From: Methylobacterium sp. FF17
GTDB taxonomy: Bacteria; Pseudomonadota; Alphaproteobacteria; Rhizobiales; Beijerinckiaceae
DNA: 64,000 bases
Direction of reading: 5' to 3'
Assembly (NCBI RefSeq): GCF_025813715.1
Contig: NZ_CP107532.1
Span: 496,001 to 560,000, forward strand
Shown here: in pieces, positions 55,033-63,242 of the stretch
Numbering within the stretch: the first letter of the stretch is position 1
Layout: the number at the start of each line of letters is the position of its first letter
Position numbers and translations under genes: made by a program
Notes under the pieces: generated by a model
Seen by the model: only the letters and a program-made list of their open reading frames with translations
Databases searched by the model: none
Told to the model about the DNA's origin: nothing

Positions 55033-55545
55033 ATGCCGAGGTCGCGCAAACCCGGAATTCCTCGCGCCCGCACCCTGCGCAAGCGGATGACGCCGGCCGA
55101 GACCAGGCTGTGGTGGCATCTCGGCCGGGTGCCGGTGGCGGAGACGCACTTTCGACGGCAGGCGCCGATCGGCCCGTACGTCGTGGATTTCGTCTGCCAC
55201 CGGCACCGCCTCGTCATCGAGGTCGATGGTGGGCATCACGGGCTCGCGGATCAGGCCTCGGCGGATACCCGGCGGACGGCGTGGCTGGCGACGCGGGGGT
55301 ACCGGGCGCTGCGATTCTCCAACGCCGAAGTGGCGTACCGCATCGCGCCCGTCCTCGACACGATTTACGCGGCTCTCTACACGGGCGCCATGATGCCCGG
55401 CGGCGACGCCGGGGACCCACCCTCGAGCCTCTCCGTGCCTGCGGAGGGGAATAGGTTGCCCGCCCCGCCATGCCCGACCTCCTCCTCGAACTGCGCTCCG
55501 AAGAGATCCCCGCCCGCATGCAGCGGCGCGCGGCCGACGATCTGA
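55033..55545 (+). CDS. DUF559 (Vsr-like PD-(D/E)XK) nuclease-like protein
   Basis: 170 residues from the ATG at 55033. [20 protein letters not shown] and [30 protein letters not shown] define the DUF559 domain (residues ~10-118). The putative catalytic residues are Asp in VVDF and Glu in IEVDGG. The family is related to the very-short-patch-repair endonuclease fold. The C-terminal ~50 residues are non-conserved and overlap the glyS start by 76 bases, so the true end may have been extended by readthrough of a lost stop. Function is unknown. Confidence 0.82.
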   Translation: MPRSRKPGIPRARTLRKRMTPAETRLWWHLGRVPVAETHFRRQAPIGPYVVDFVCHRHRLVIEVDGGHHGLADQASADTRRTAWLATRGYRALRFSNAEVAYRIAPVLDTIYAALYTGAMMPGGDAGDPPSSLSVPAEGNRLPAPPCPTSSSNCAPKRSPPACSGARPTI

Positions 55546-57617
55546 GGAAGCTCGTCACCGACGCCCTGGTGGAGCGCGGCTTCCTCTACGAGGGCGCCAA
55601 GGCCTTCGCGACGCCGCGCCGGCTGGCCCTGCACGTGGCGGGCCTGCCCGCGCGCGGGCAGGACCTGCGCGAGGAGCGCAAGGGGCCCCGCGTCGGCGCG
55701 CCGGACGCCGCGATCCAGGGCTTCCTGAAGGGTGCCGGGCTGGCGAGCCTCGACGAGGCGACCGTCGTCACCGACCCGAAGAAGGGCGCGTTCTACGTGG
55801 CGGTGATCGAGCGGCCGGGCCGCGCCACCCTCGACGTGCTGGCCGAGATCCTGCCGCAGATCATCCGCAGCTTCCCGTGGCCGAAATCCATGCGCTGGGG
55901 CACGGCCTCGGCGCAGCCGGGGGCGCTCCGCTGGGTGCGCCCGCTGCAGTCGATCGTCGCCACCTTCGGGCCGGAGACCGAGACGCCCGACGTGGTGCCG
56001 TTCGCGGTGGACGGCATCGCGGCCGGCACCACCACCTACGGCCACCGCTTCCTGGCACCCGAAGCCATCGAGGTCCGGCGCTTCGACGATTACGTCCGGG
56101 CCCTGGAGCGGGCCAGGGTCGTGCTCGACGTGGAGCGGCGCAAGGACATCATCCTGCACGATGCCCGCGACCTCGCCTTCGCGCGCGGCCTCGAACTGGT
56201 GGAGGACGAGGGCCTGCTGGAGGAGGTCGCCGGACTCGTGGAATGGCCGGTGGTGCTGATGGGCTCCTTCGAGGAGGCCTTCCTCGACATCCCGGCCGAG
56301 GCGATCCGCGCCACCATCCGGGCCAACCAGAAATGCTTCGTCCTGCGGGCGCCCGGCACCGAGCGGCTCGCCCCGGCCTTCGTGCTGGTCTCGAACCTCA
56401 TCGCCAGCGACGGGGGTCTCGCCATCACCGCCGGCAACGAGCGCGTGGTGCGGGCGCGGCTGTCCGACGCGAAGTTCTTCTGGGAGACCGACAAGGCGAC
56501 CCGGCTCGAGGAGCGGCTGCCGAAGCTCGATTCGATCGTGTTTCACGAGAAGCTGGGCACGCAGGGCGCGCGCGTCGAGCGCATCGCCGCCCTGGCCCGC
56601 GAACTCGCGCCCCTCGTCGGCGCCGATGCGGATCTGGCCGAGCGGGCGGCGCGCCTCGCCAAGGCGGATCTCGTCACCGAGATGGTCGGCGAGTTCCCCG
56701 AGCTTCAGGGGCTGATGGGCCGCACCTATGCGGCGCTCCAGGGTGAGGACGCCAGCGTCGCGGCCGCCATCGAGGACCACTACAAGCCGGCGGGCCCCTC
56801 CGACCGGGTGCCCACGGACCGGGTCGCCGTGGCGGTCGCGCTGGCCGACAAGCTCGATACCCTGGTGGGGTTCTGGTCGATCGACGAGAAGCCGACGGGC
56901 AGCAAGGACCCGTTCGCCCTGCGCCGGGCGGCCCTGGGCGTGATCCGCCTGATCCTCGAGAACGGCATCAAGCTGTCGCTGCTGCGCGACGGATATCAGG
57001 CGGCATCCGATGGCCTGGGCAATTACGGCACGCCGGCGTTTGAAGCCGGTGACGCTTCGGCGGAGCGGGACACCGATGCCGAGGCGCAGAACCTGCTCGC
57101 CTTCTTCGCCGACCGCCTGAAAGTCTACCTGCGCGACCAGGGCGCCCGGCACGACCTCATCGACGCCGTCTTCGCCCTGCCCGGCCAGGACGACCTGCTG
57201 ATGGTCGTCCGCCGTGTCGAGGCCCTCGGCGCGTTCCTGGAGACCGACGACGGCCGGAATCTCCTCGCCGGCTACAAGCGGGCCGCCAACATCCTGCGCA
57301 TCGAGGAGAAGAAGGACGGCCGGGCCTACGACGACGCCCCGGATGCGGCCCTGGCCGCACGGGGCGAGCCGGAGGAGCAGGCCCTCGCGGAGGCCCTCGC
57401 GGCGGCCCGGGAGACCGCCTCGGCCGCCGTGGCGGCGGAGGATTTCGCCGGGGCCATGCGGGCGCTCTCGACCCTGCGCGCGCCGGTGGACGCGTTCTTC
57501 GAGCGGGTCACGGTGAATGCCGAGGATCCAGCCCTGCGCGCGAACCGGCTCGCCCTCCTCAACGCCCTGCGGGCGGCCACCCGCGCGGTCGCGGACTTCT
57601 CGCGGATCGAGGGCTGA
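55470..57617 (+). CDS. glyS: Glycyl-tRNA synthetase beta chain
   Basis: 715 residues beginning [18 protein letters not shown], the conserved GlyS start. The HD-like domain and C-terminal anticodon-binding DALR-like region ([23 protein letters not shown]) are intact. It binds tRNA-Gly and completes the alpha2beta2 enzyme with GlyQ. The start lies inside the end of the DUF559 gene. I see no strong SD, only GGAGGGGA about 20 nt upstream (55443-55450). Confidence 0.96.
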   Translation: MPDLLLELRSEEIPARMQRRAADDLRKLVTDALVERGFLYEGAKAFATPRRLALHVAGLPARGQDLREERKGPRVGAPDAAIQGFLKGAGLASLDEATVVTDPKKGAFYVAVIERPGRATLDVLAEILPQIIRSFPWPKSMRWGTASAQPGALRWVRPLQSIVATFGPETETPDVVPFAVDGIAAGTTTYGHRFLAPEAIEVRRFDDYVRALERARVVLDVERRKDIILHDARDLAFARGLELVEDEGLLEEVAGLVEWPVVLMGSFEEAFLDIPAEAIRATIRANQKCFVLRAPGTERLAPAFVLVSNLIASDGGLAITAGNERVVRARLSDAKFFWETDKATRLEERLPKLDSIVFHEKLGTQGARVERIAALARELAPLVGADADLAERAARLAKADLVTEMVGEFPELQGLMGRTYAALQGEDASVAAAIEDHYKPAGPSDRVPTDRVAVAVALADKLDTLVGFWSIDEKPTGSKDPFALRRAALGVIRLILENGIKLSLLRDGYQAASDGLGNYGTPAFEAGDASAERDTDAEAQNLLAFFADRLKVYLRDQGARHDLIDAVFALPGQDDLLMVVRRVEALGAFLETDDGRNLLAGYKRAANILRIEEKKDGRAYDDAPDAALAARGEPEEQALAEALAAARETASAAVAAEDFAGAMRALSTLRAPVDAFFERVTVNAEDPALRANRLALLNALRAATRAVADFSRIEG

Positions 57618-57727
57618 GTCTCGATGGGGCGGCGCTCGGGGACATTGCGCAACCGACCTCGGGAATAAGCGGAACGGTTTCGGGGTCGGCGCCGTTGCAG
57701 CCGCAGTTTTCCACGAGGGAGATCCCC

Positions 57728-57967
57728 ATGCGCACCCCCATCCTGTTCGCCCTGACGCTGGCAACGCTGTGCGGCGCCTCCGCCGTCCAGGCCGAAACCA
57801 CGGTGATCCGCCGCGATGCGCCCGAGACCGTGGTGGTCGACCGGCCCTCGAGCGAGAGCCGCACGGTGGAGCGTCGCGAATCCAGCGACGGCTGCTCCTC
57901 GAAGACCGTGACCAAGGAGAACGAGCTCGGCGACCGCAAGACGGTCACCAAGGAGAGCTGCGACTGA
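57728..57967 (+). CDS. Small periplasmic protein with repeated KTVTKE motif
   Basis: 79 residues from the ATG at 57728, with GAGGGAGA as SD. The signal peptide MRTPILFALTLATLCGASAVQA is clear. The mature part is polar and contains SSKTVTKENELGD then RKTVTKESCD, an internal duplication, with a cysteine before each copy's end. I do not recognise the family. It has its own terminator at 57996-58028. Confidence 0.75.
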   Translation: MRTPILFALTLATLCGASAVQAETTVIRRDAPETVVVDRPSSESRTVERRESSDGCSSKTVTKENELGDRKTVTKESCD

Positions 57968-57995
57968 TCCCGATCCCCGACCGGTGACGTCACGA

Positions 57996-58028
57996 GACCC
58001 GCTCCGGCCCCGCCGCGGCGGGTCTTTT
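57996..58028 (+). terminator. Intrinsic terminator after the small periplasmic gene
   Basis: GACCCGC (57996-58002) pairs with GCGGGTC (58018-58024) and is followed by TTTT. The loop is GC-rich and may fold further. Confidence 0.8.
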
Positions 58029-58081
58029 CGTTCGGAAGAGCTCCGCGTCGGGTTGGCTTGCCGCTCAGAGGGGCTTGGCGC

Positions 58082-58576
58082 TCAGAGGGGCTTGGCGTAG
58101 CGCCAGGCCTCCATCCCGTCCTCGTAATAGTCCGGGATCACCGCGAATCGGGCGTAGCTGCGCCGCTCGTACAGGCGGATGCCGGCGCCGTTGTCGGCGC
58201 GGACTTCGAGACGCAGTTGCGTGCAGCCATGCGCCCGCGCATCCGCCTCGGCGGCGTCGAGGACGAGGCTGCCGAGGCCCAGCCCGGCGCGTGCGGGCGA
58301 GACCGCGATGGAGGACAGGCGGGCCTTGCGGCTGCCCCGCCGCCGCTCCAGCGTCGCGGCGCCCACCAGGGTCTCCCGGCCGGCCTCGTCATCCATGACG
58401 GCGGCCAGGACGGTCATGCTGGCCGAGCGGATGGCGTGGCGGATCGCCCGGCGCTCGGCCCGGTCGCTGGCGAAGGCCGCGTGTTCGAGGGCGACCAGGG
58501 CGTCGAGGTCGGCCAGCGTCGCCGGCCGCAGCGTCACGACCGGCGGCGGCTCGGCCCTGAGCGAGGTCGCGCTCAC
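58082..58576 (-). CDS. GNAT family N-acetyltransferase
   Basis: 164 residues from the GTG at 58576, which overlaps the opgG stop by four bases (GTGA). The acetyl-CoA site is SSIAVSPARAGLGLGSLVLDAAE, with LEVRADNGAGIRLYERRSYARF following, as in RimI-like GNATs. The substrate is unknown; it may be a peptide N-terminus or a small molecule. Coupling to opgG is notable, as succinyl/acetyl modification of glucans is known, but no direct link can be drawn. Confidence 0.9.
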   Translation of the reverse strand: MSATSLRAEPPPVVTLRPATLADLDALVALEHAAFASDRAERRAIRHAIRSASMTVLAAVMDDEAGRETLVGAATLERRRGSRKARLSSIAVSPARAGLGLGSLVLDAAEADARAHGCTQLRLEVRADNGAGIRLYERRSYARFAVIPDYYEDGMEAWRYAKPL

Positions 58577-60147
58577 GCAGCGGTCCAGGGATAGAGCCAG
58601 GTCTCGGTCAGGGCGCGGCCGCCGGCCCGCAGGAAGACCCGCAGGTCGGTGGATTGGCCGGGCGCCTCCAGGGCCACGTCGATGGCGGCGCGAAAGCCGT
58701 CCACATGCGGGTTCGGCGTCAGCGAGGTGGCGGTGATCCGCCCCACGGCGGTGCCGGCCACGACCTCGACCCGGCCGGGCGCGGCGCGGTAATAGGCGAG
58801 ATCGCCCCCGGCGAAATCCACGAGAAAGCGGCGGCTGAGGCCGCCCTTCGCCTCCTCGGACTTGGCGGTGCCGCTCGCCACGGGTGCCACGCTGAAGGTG
58901 TTGACCACGCGCCCGCCCGGATGGAGCGCGGCGCCGCCGACGGCGCGCACCCGGTAGGACAGGCTGACGGGCACGCCGGCCGGGTAGGGCTGGGCCGGGC
59001 GCCAGCAGGCCACGACGTTGTCGTTGGTCTCCGTGTCGGTGGGCAGTTCCATCAGCATGACCGCGCCCTCGCCCCAGGCACCCTCGGGCTCGACGAAGTA
59101 GCCCGGGCGCCGGTCGTAGGAGGCTTCGAGGTCCTGGTAGGTCTCGAAGCGCCGGTCCCGCTGCATCAGCCCGAACCCCTTCGGGTCGCGGTCGCCGAAC
59201 TGGGAGATGCGGCGCCCGCGCGGATTGTCGAGGGGGCGCCAGAGCCATTCGCCGCTGCCGGCCGCGATCTGCAGGCCGTCGGAATCGTGGAGCTCGGGCC
59301 GGTAATCGTCGGCATGGCGGCGGTCGTTCTCGCCGATGAAGTACATCGAGGTCAGGGGCGCGAGCCCGACCGTGGCGAGGTCCGCGCGGGGGATCAGCGT
59401 CGCCGTCACCGCCACGCTGGTCTCGTCGCCCGGCGTCACGGTGAACCGGAAGGCGCCGGTGAGCGAGGGCCCGTCGAGGAGGGCGTGGATCTCCAGCGCG
59501 TCCGCGTTCGTCTCCGGGGTGACGACCCAGAACTCGCGGAAGGTCGGAAACTCCTCCGCGCCGCCCCGCCCTTCGACGTTCACCGCGAGGCCGCGCGCGG
59601 AGAGGCCGTAGAGCTGGTCCCGCCCGAGGAAGCGGTAGTAGCTCGCCCCGAGGAAGACGATGAGCTCATCGAGCAGGTTCGGCTTGTTCAGGGGCGAATG
59701 GATGCGCAGGCCCGCGAAGCCGAGGTCCAGGGGCAGCGCCCGGTCGAGCTTGGTCCGCCCCATGTCGTAGAGGCTCGCCTGATAGGGAATCGGCGTCGCG
59801 AGGCCGCCCCGCACGAGGTTCACCGTCACGGGCCGCGTATAGAGGAAGCCGAGGTGGAAGAGCTGGAGCCGGAACGGGCTCCCCTCCCCGAGGAAGGCCT
59901 TCTCGGGCTTGAAGCGGATGTCGCGCCAGGCGTCGTAATCGAGCTTGGCGATCGGCGCGGGCAGGGCCGGGACGCGCCCGTCGTAGGGCCGCGCCGCGAG
60001 GTCCTTCGCCCGCCGCTCCACGTCCGCGAAGCCGAAGGGCGTCTCGGGCCGTCCCTCCGCCCGCTGCGCGCTGGCCTCCCCCGCACTGACCAGGAGTGCG
60101 GCGCTGGCCAGACCCTGGACGACGATCCGCCGGTTGAGTTCCGTCAT
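58573..60147 (-). CDS. opgG: Periplasmic glucan biosynthesis protein OpgG/MdoG
   Basis: 524 residues from the ATG at 60147 (MTELNRRIVVQGLASAALLV); the Arg pair and hydrophobic run suggest Tat export. The MdoG domain shows FGFADVERRAKDLAARPYDG, DYDAWRDIRFKPEKAFLG and FRLQLFHLGFLYTRPV. MYFIGENDRRHADDYRPELHDSDGL is a typical internal block. It takes part in the synthesis or branching of osmoregulated periplasmic glucans. No opgH lies beside it. Confidence 0.95.
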   Translation of the reverse strand: MTELNRRIVVQGLASAALLVSAGEASAQRAEGRPETPFGFADVERRAKDLAARPYDGRVPALPAPIAKLDYDAWRDIRFKPEKAFLGEGSPFRLQLFHLGFLYTRPVTVNLVRGGLATPIPYQASLYDMGRTKLDRALPLDLGFAGLRIHSPLNKPNLLDELIVFLGASYYRFLGRDQLYGLSARGLAVNVEGRGGAEEFPTFREFWVVTPETNADALEIHALLDGPSLTGAFRFTVTPGDETSVAVTATLIPRADLATVGLAPLTSMYFIGENDRRHADDYRPELHDSDGLQIAAGSGEWLWRPLDNPRGRRISQFGDRDPKGFGLMQRDRRFETYQDLEASYDRRPGYFVEPEGAWGEGAVMLMELPTDTETNDNVVACWRPAQPYPAGVPVSLSYRVRAVGGAALHPGGRVVNTFSVAPVASGTAKSEEAKGGLSRRFLVDFAGGDLAYYRAAPGRVEVVAGTAVGRITATSLTPNPHVDGFRAAIDVALEAPGQSTDLRVFLRAGGRALTETWLYPWTAA

Positions 60148-60823
60148 GAGCCTGGGACCACGTTCGAACGCGCGAGAAACGTTGCGCTCAATGGCCCGTC
60201 CGCCGCCCCTTGGGAAGGGGCCATCGCGGGCCGGCGGGAGGAGAGCGCGACGTTTGGGCAACAGCCGCCACGCCTGCGGGGATATTGCCCTGAAAAATCG
60301 GATTTTCCCTTGTGGCGGGAACGGCGTGACCGTATATGCGCCTTGCCCAATTTCGCACGTGCCTGTGGCCGCGTGTCGGTTGGTGGGCATCCGGCCAACT
60401 GCCGGACAGCCGCCAGGGGTCTTAAAGGATCGATGGTCGATAGGGTGGATTCCCTCCGGCCGGCATCCAGGTGGCAACACCGGACCCCGACAACAACCGG
60501 CAGCCGGAGGCGAAACCGGCGAACCCCGCTCTCCACGGGGGACGCAGCTTAAAGCAACGACGAACGGGCTTTTTTGGTCTCGTCGGCCCTCCAAAGGCCG
60601 GCACCGAAGAGGCTTGTTTCTCTTTGCCCGGCGTGCGGTGGGGATCCCCCTTCCAATCCACGGCAGCTTCCGGGTGCTGATGCGCCCGCGTCCGACGACG
60701 TGTCTCCAAAGCACGCCGCGCGTCGCGTCGCATCGCCCCAGACGCCGGACGACGCCTGTCGTCCAGACATTCGACAGCGCGCCCCACGAACGGGCGCTCG
60801 CGAACCTGTGGGTTGGACCGACC
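60148..60823 (+). promoter_or_regulatory. Long leader region of the ornithine decarboxylase-like gene
   Basis: 676 nt between opgG (minus) and the decarboxylase (plus). Leader RNA elements upstream of ornithine decarboxylase genes are known in Alphaproteobacteria (the Rfam speF leader), and this region is a candidate by position and length. It has a 39-codon Arg-rich upstream ORF (60433-60552) and a T6 run at 60570-60575. A GC-rich segment at 60690-60780 has several complementary stretches, such as GTCCGACGACG with CGTCGTC. I cannot confirm a fold by eye. Confidence 0.45.
60433..60552 (+). CDS. Possible Arg-rich leader peptide
   Basis: 39 residues beginning MVDRVDSLRPASRWQHRTPT and containing RRRNRR; nine of 39 residues are Arg. 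AAAGGAT precedes the ATG, but rather closely. It ends 271 nt before the decarboxylase start. Regulatory upstream ORFs sensing ornithine occur ahead of speF in enterobacteria, so a similar role is conceivable; coding is unproven. Confidence 0.3.
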   Translation: MVDRVDSLRPASRWQHRTPTTTGSRRRNRRTPLSTGDAA

Positions 60824-61990
60824 ATGACCGATCGCATCCGCGACTTCCTGCGTGCACGCCGCGACATGGGCCAGGACGAAGGCCCGGTGATGGTCCTCGA
60901 CCTCGAGGTCGTGCGCGACAACTACACCGCCTTCGCCCGCGCCCTGCCCGACACCCGCGTCTTCTACGCCGTGAAGGCGAACCCGGCGCCGGAGGTGCTG
61001 CGTCTGCTCGCCGAGATGGGCTCCTGCTTCGACACGGCCTCCGTGGTCGAGGTCGAGATGGCCCTGGCCGCCGGCGCCACCGCCGACCGGGTCTCCTTCG
61101 GCAACACCATCAAGAAGGAGCGCTGCATCACCCGCGCGCTCAAGCTCGGCGTGCGCCTCTTCGCGGTCGATTGCGAGGCCGAGGTCGAGAAGATCGGCCG
61201 CGCTGCCGCGGCGGCCGGCGTGGATGCCGCCGACGTGCAGGTGTTCTGCCGCATCCTCTGCGACGGGGCCGGCGCCGAGTGGCCGCTCTCGCGCAAGTTC
61301 GGCTGCGTGCCGGAGATGGCCGTCGACGTGCTGGAGCACGCTTTCCGCCAGGGCCTGACCGCCTACGGCGTCTCCTTCCACGTCGGCTCGCAGCAGGGCA
61401 ACACCGGCGCCTGGGACGGGGCGCTCGCCTCCGCCGCGATGATCTTCGCCGAATGCGCCCAGCGCGGCATCGCCCTCCAGATGGTCAACCTCGGCGGCGG
61501 CTTCCCGACCAAGTACCTCAAGGCGGTGCCGGGCGTGGAATCCTACGGCGACGCGATCTTCCGGGCGCTCACCAAGCATTTCGGCAACCACCTGCCCGAG
61601 ACCATCATCGAGCCGGGCCGTGGCATGGTCGGCAATGCCGGAATGATCGAGGCCGAGGTCGTGCTGGTGTCGAAGAAGTCCGATGCCGAGGACGAGGTGC
61701 GCTGGGTCTACCTCGACATCGGCAAGTTCGGCGGCCTCGCCGAGACCATGGACGAGTCGATCCGCTACGCGATCCGGACCGAGCACGACGAGGACCGCAT
61801 GTCCCCCTGCGTGCTCGCCGGCCCGACCTGCGATTCGGCCGACGTGCTCTACGAGAAGGTGCCCTACCCGCTGCCGGTATCGCTCTCCATCGGCGACAAG
61901 GTGCTGATCGAGGGTGCCGGCGCCTACACCACCACCTACGCGGCGGTGGCGTTCAACGGCTTCCCGCCCCTGCAGCAATACGTGATCTAA
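60824..61990 (+). CDS. Type III PLP-dependent ornithine/lysine decarboxylase
   Basis: 388 residues from the ATG at 60824 (MTDRIRDFLRARRDMG). The fold-type III alanine-racemase-like family signature is FYAVKANPAPEVL with PLP Lys51. HVGSQQGN, GGGFPTKY and EPGRGMVGNAG follow. The active-site Cys336 lies in GPTCDSADVLYEK. It makes putrescine from ornithine and/or cadaverine from lysine. A homospermidine synthase lies 1.25 kb downstream, which favours ornithine as the main substrate. Confidence 0.93.
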   Translation: MTDRIRDFLRARRDMGQDEGPVMVLDLEVVRDNYTAFARALPDTRVFYAVKANPAPEVLRLLAEMGSCFDTASVVEVEMALAAGATADRVSFGNTIKKERCITRALKLGVRLFAVDCEAEVEKIGRAAAAAGVDAADVQVFCRILCDGAGAEWPLSRKFGCVPEMAVDVLEHAFRQGLTAYGVSFHVGSQQGNTGAWDGALASAAMIFAECAQRGIALQMVNLGGGFPTKYLKAVPGVESYGDAIFRALTKHFGNHLPETIIEPGRGMVGNAGMIEAEVVLVSKKSDAEDEVRWVYLDIGKFGGLAETMDESIRYAIRTEHDEDRMSPCVLAGPTCDSADVLYEKVPYPLPVSLSIGDKVLIEGAGAYTTTYAAVAFNGFPPLQQYVI

Positions 61991-62080
61991 ACCTGTTCAC
62001 GCGCACGACGTGAGCGCCGGACCTTCCGCGAAGGGGGGTCCGGCCGTCGACCCCCACGACCCTCGCCCCGCGCGCACCCG

Positions 62081-62722
62081 ATGGTGTCGCCGGATCGTCT
62101 CGTCGCCTGCCCAACGTTCGGGAAGGGTGCGGCCTTGGTCCAGATTCGTGATGAAGTGCCGGGTGACGTCGTCGCCCGCGAGCATCTGCTCGATGCCTGC
62201 TTCGGCGAGGCGCGCCGCATGAAGACGTCGGAGCGCCTGCGCGAGGGACGCCTGCCGGCGGAGGGCCTCGCCCTCGTCGCCGAGCGGGACGACCGCGTCA
62301 TCGCTACCGTGCGCCTGTGGCACGTGGAGGCCGGCCCGCGCCGCCCTGCCCTGCTGCTCGGGCCGCTGGCGGTGGATCCGGCGAGCCAGGGCCTCGGTCT
62401 GGGCGCGAGACTCATGCAGGGCGTCCTGCGGCGCGCGCGCGATCTCGGCCACGGTGCGGTGCTGCTGATGGGCGATGCGGCGTACTATGCGCGCTTCGGG
62501 TTCTCGCCGGCGTACGCGCAGGGGCTGTTCATGCCGGGGCCCTTCGAGCGCGATCGCTTCCTGGGTCTGGAATTGCGCGCGGGTGCCCTGGCCGGGGCAC
62601 GCGGCATCCTGCGGGCGACGGGCGACTGGGGCGATGCCGTGCCCGCTTCGAACGTGGTCGTATCCGATAGGCCCGCCGAGGTCGCCGCGGCCGGTTCGGC
62701 GGCGCGACGACGGGTTGCCTGA
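62081..62722 (+). CDS. GNAT family N-acetyltransferase (YhbS-like)
   Basis: 213 residues. The acetyl-CoA site is LLLGPLAVDPASQGLGLGARLM, and LLMGDAAYYARFGFSPAY follows, as in YhbS-like GNATs. The conserved domain starts at IRDEVPGDVVAREHLLD, so the first ~20 residues may not be translated; a TTG near 62138 is an alternative start. Its place between two polyamine genes suggests, but does not show, polyamine acetylation. Confidence 0.87.
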   Translation: MVSPDRLVACPTFGKGAALVQIRDEVPGDVVAREHLLDACFGEARRMKTSERLREGRLPAEGLALVAERDDRVIATVRLWHVEAGPRRPALLLGPLAVDPASQGLGLGARLMQGVLRRARDLGHGAVLLMGDAAYYARFGFSPAYAQGLFMPGPFERDRFLGLELRAGALAGARGILRATGDWGDAVPASNVVVSDRPAEVAAAGSAARRRVA

Positions 62723-62746
62723 GCGGTCATCGGACGGAAGGTCGGA

Positions 62747-62923
62747 TCAGACGTTGGTGTGATGGTCGGCCTTGGCGGCCAGGTCGCAGCGGCGCTGGAA
62801 GGCGGCGTCGTGACGGCGCGTGACGATGCGGAGCAGCGAGGCGGCCAGGGTGATGATACCGGGATCGCGGTCGATCGGCTCGTCGACGGGAGCGGCGAGG
62901 CGCGCGGTGATGAGCGAGAGCAT
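62747..62923 (-). CDS. Possible small hypothetical protein
   Basis: 58 residues from the ATG at 62923 (MLSLITARLAAPVDEPIDRD), with a basic C-terminal half ending DHHTNV. No good SD is visible. It is opposite in direction to its neighbours. The protein-like composition is modest evidence only. Confidence 0.4.
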   Translation of the reverse strand: MLSLITARLAAPVDEPIDRDPGIITLAASLLRIVTRRHDAAFQRRCDLAAKADHHTNV

Positions 62924-63242
62924 GGCAGAGGTCCGTGGCGTAGGGGGACGGACGCTTCCTCGTAGGGGGTTCGCTGTTGTTCTGTTGCAGTGCAATATCG
63001 GAGTGGGTGGTGGACGCGGCAATGCGCTTGGGTGGGATGTCGCCCTGCGTTGAGAGCATGCGCATCTTCAATGTTCCGTAACCCTGTGCGTCTGCCCGCC
63101 GATCCCGACCGCCCTCGACGCGGTTGACCCTGGGGGCCGCAAACGTCACTGAGCCCGTCGCCTGTTCGTCATATCGGGCGCCTAAGCCCTGCGGTCGCCG
63201 TGCGACGACCTCGATACCCGTTTGAGAAGGATTACCCTGCCC
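62924..63242. promoter_or_regulatory. Upstream region of homospermidine synthase
   Basis: 319 nt. An odd palindrome TTGCAGTGCAA lies at 62985-62995. GAGAAGGAT (63220-63228) provides the SD of the downstream gene. No other feature was recognised. Confidence 0.4.

Noticed and set aside
58654..60552. 632-codon plus-strand frame antisense to opgG
   Set aside because: It is a GC-rich shadow of opgG; only its last 39 codons, outside opgG, were kept as a possible leader ORF.
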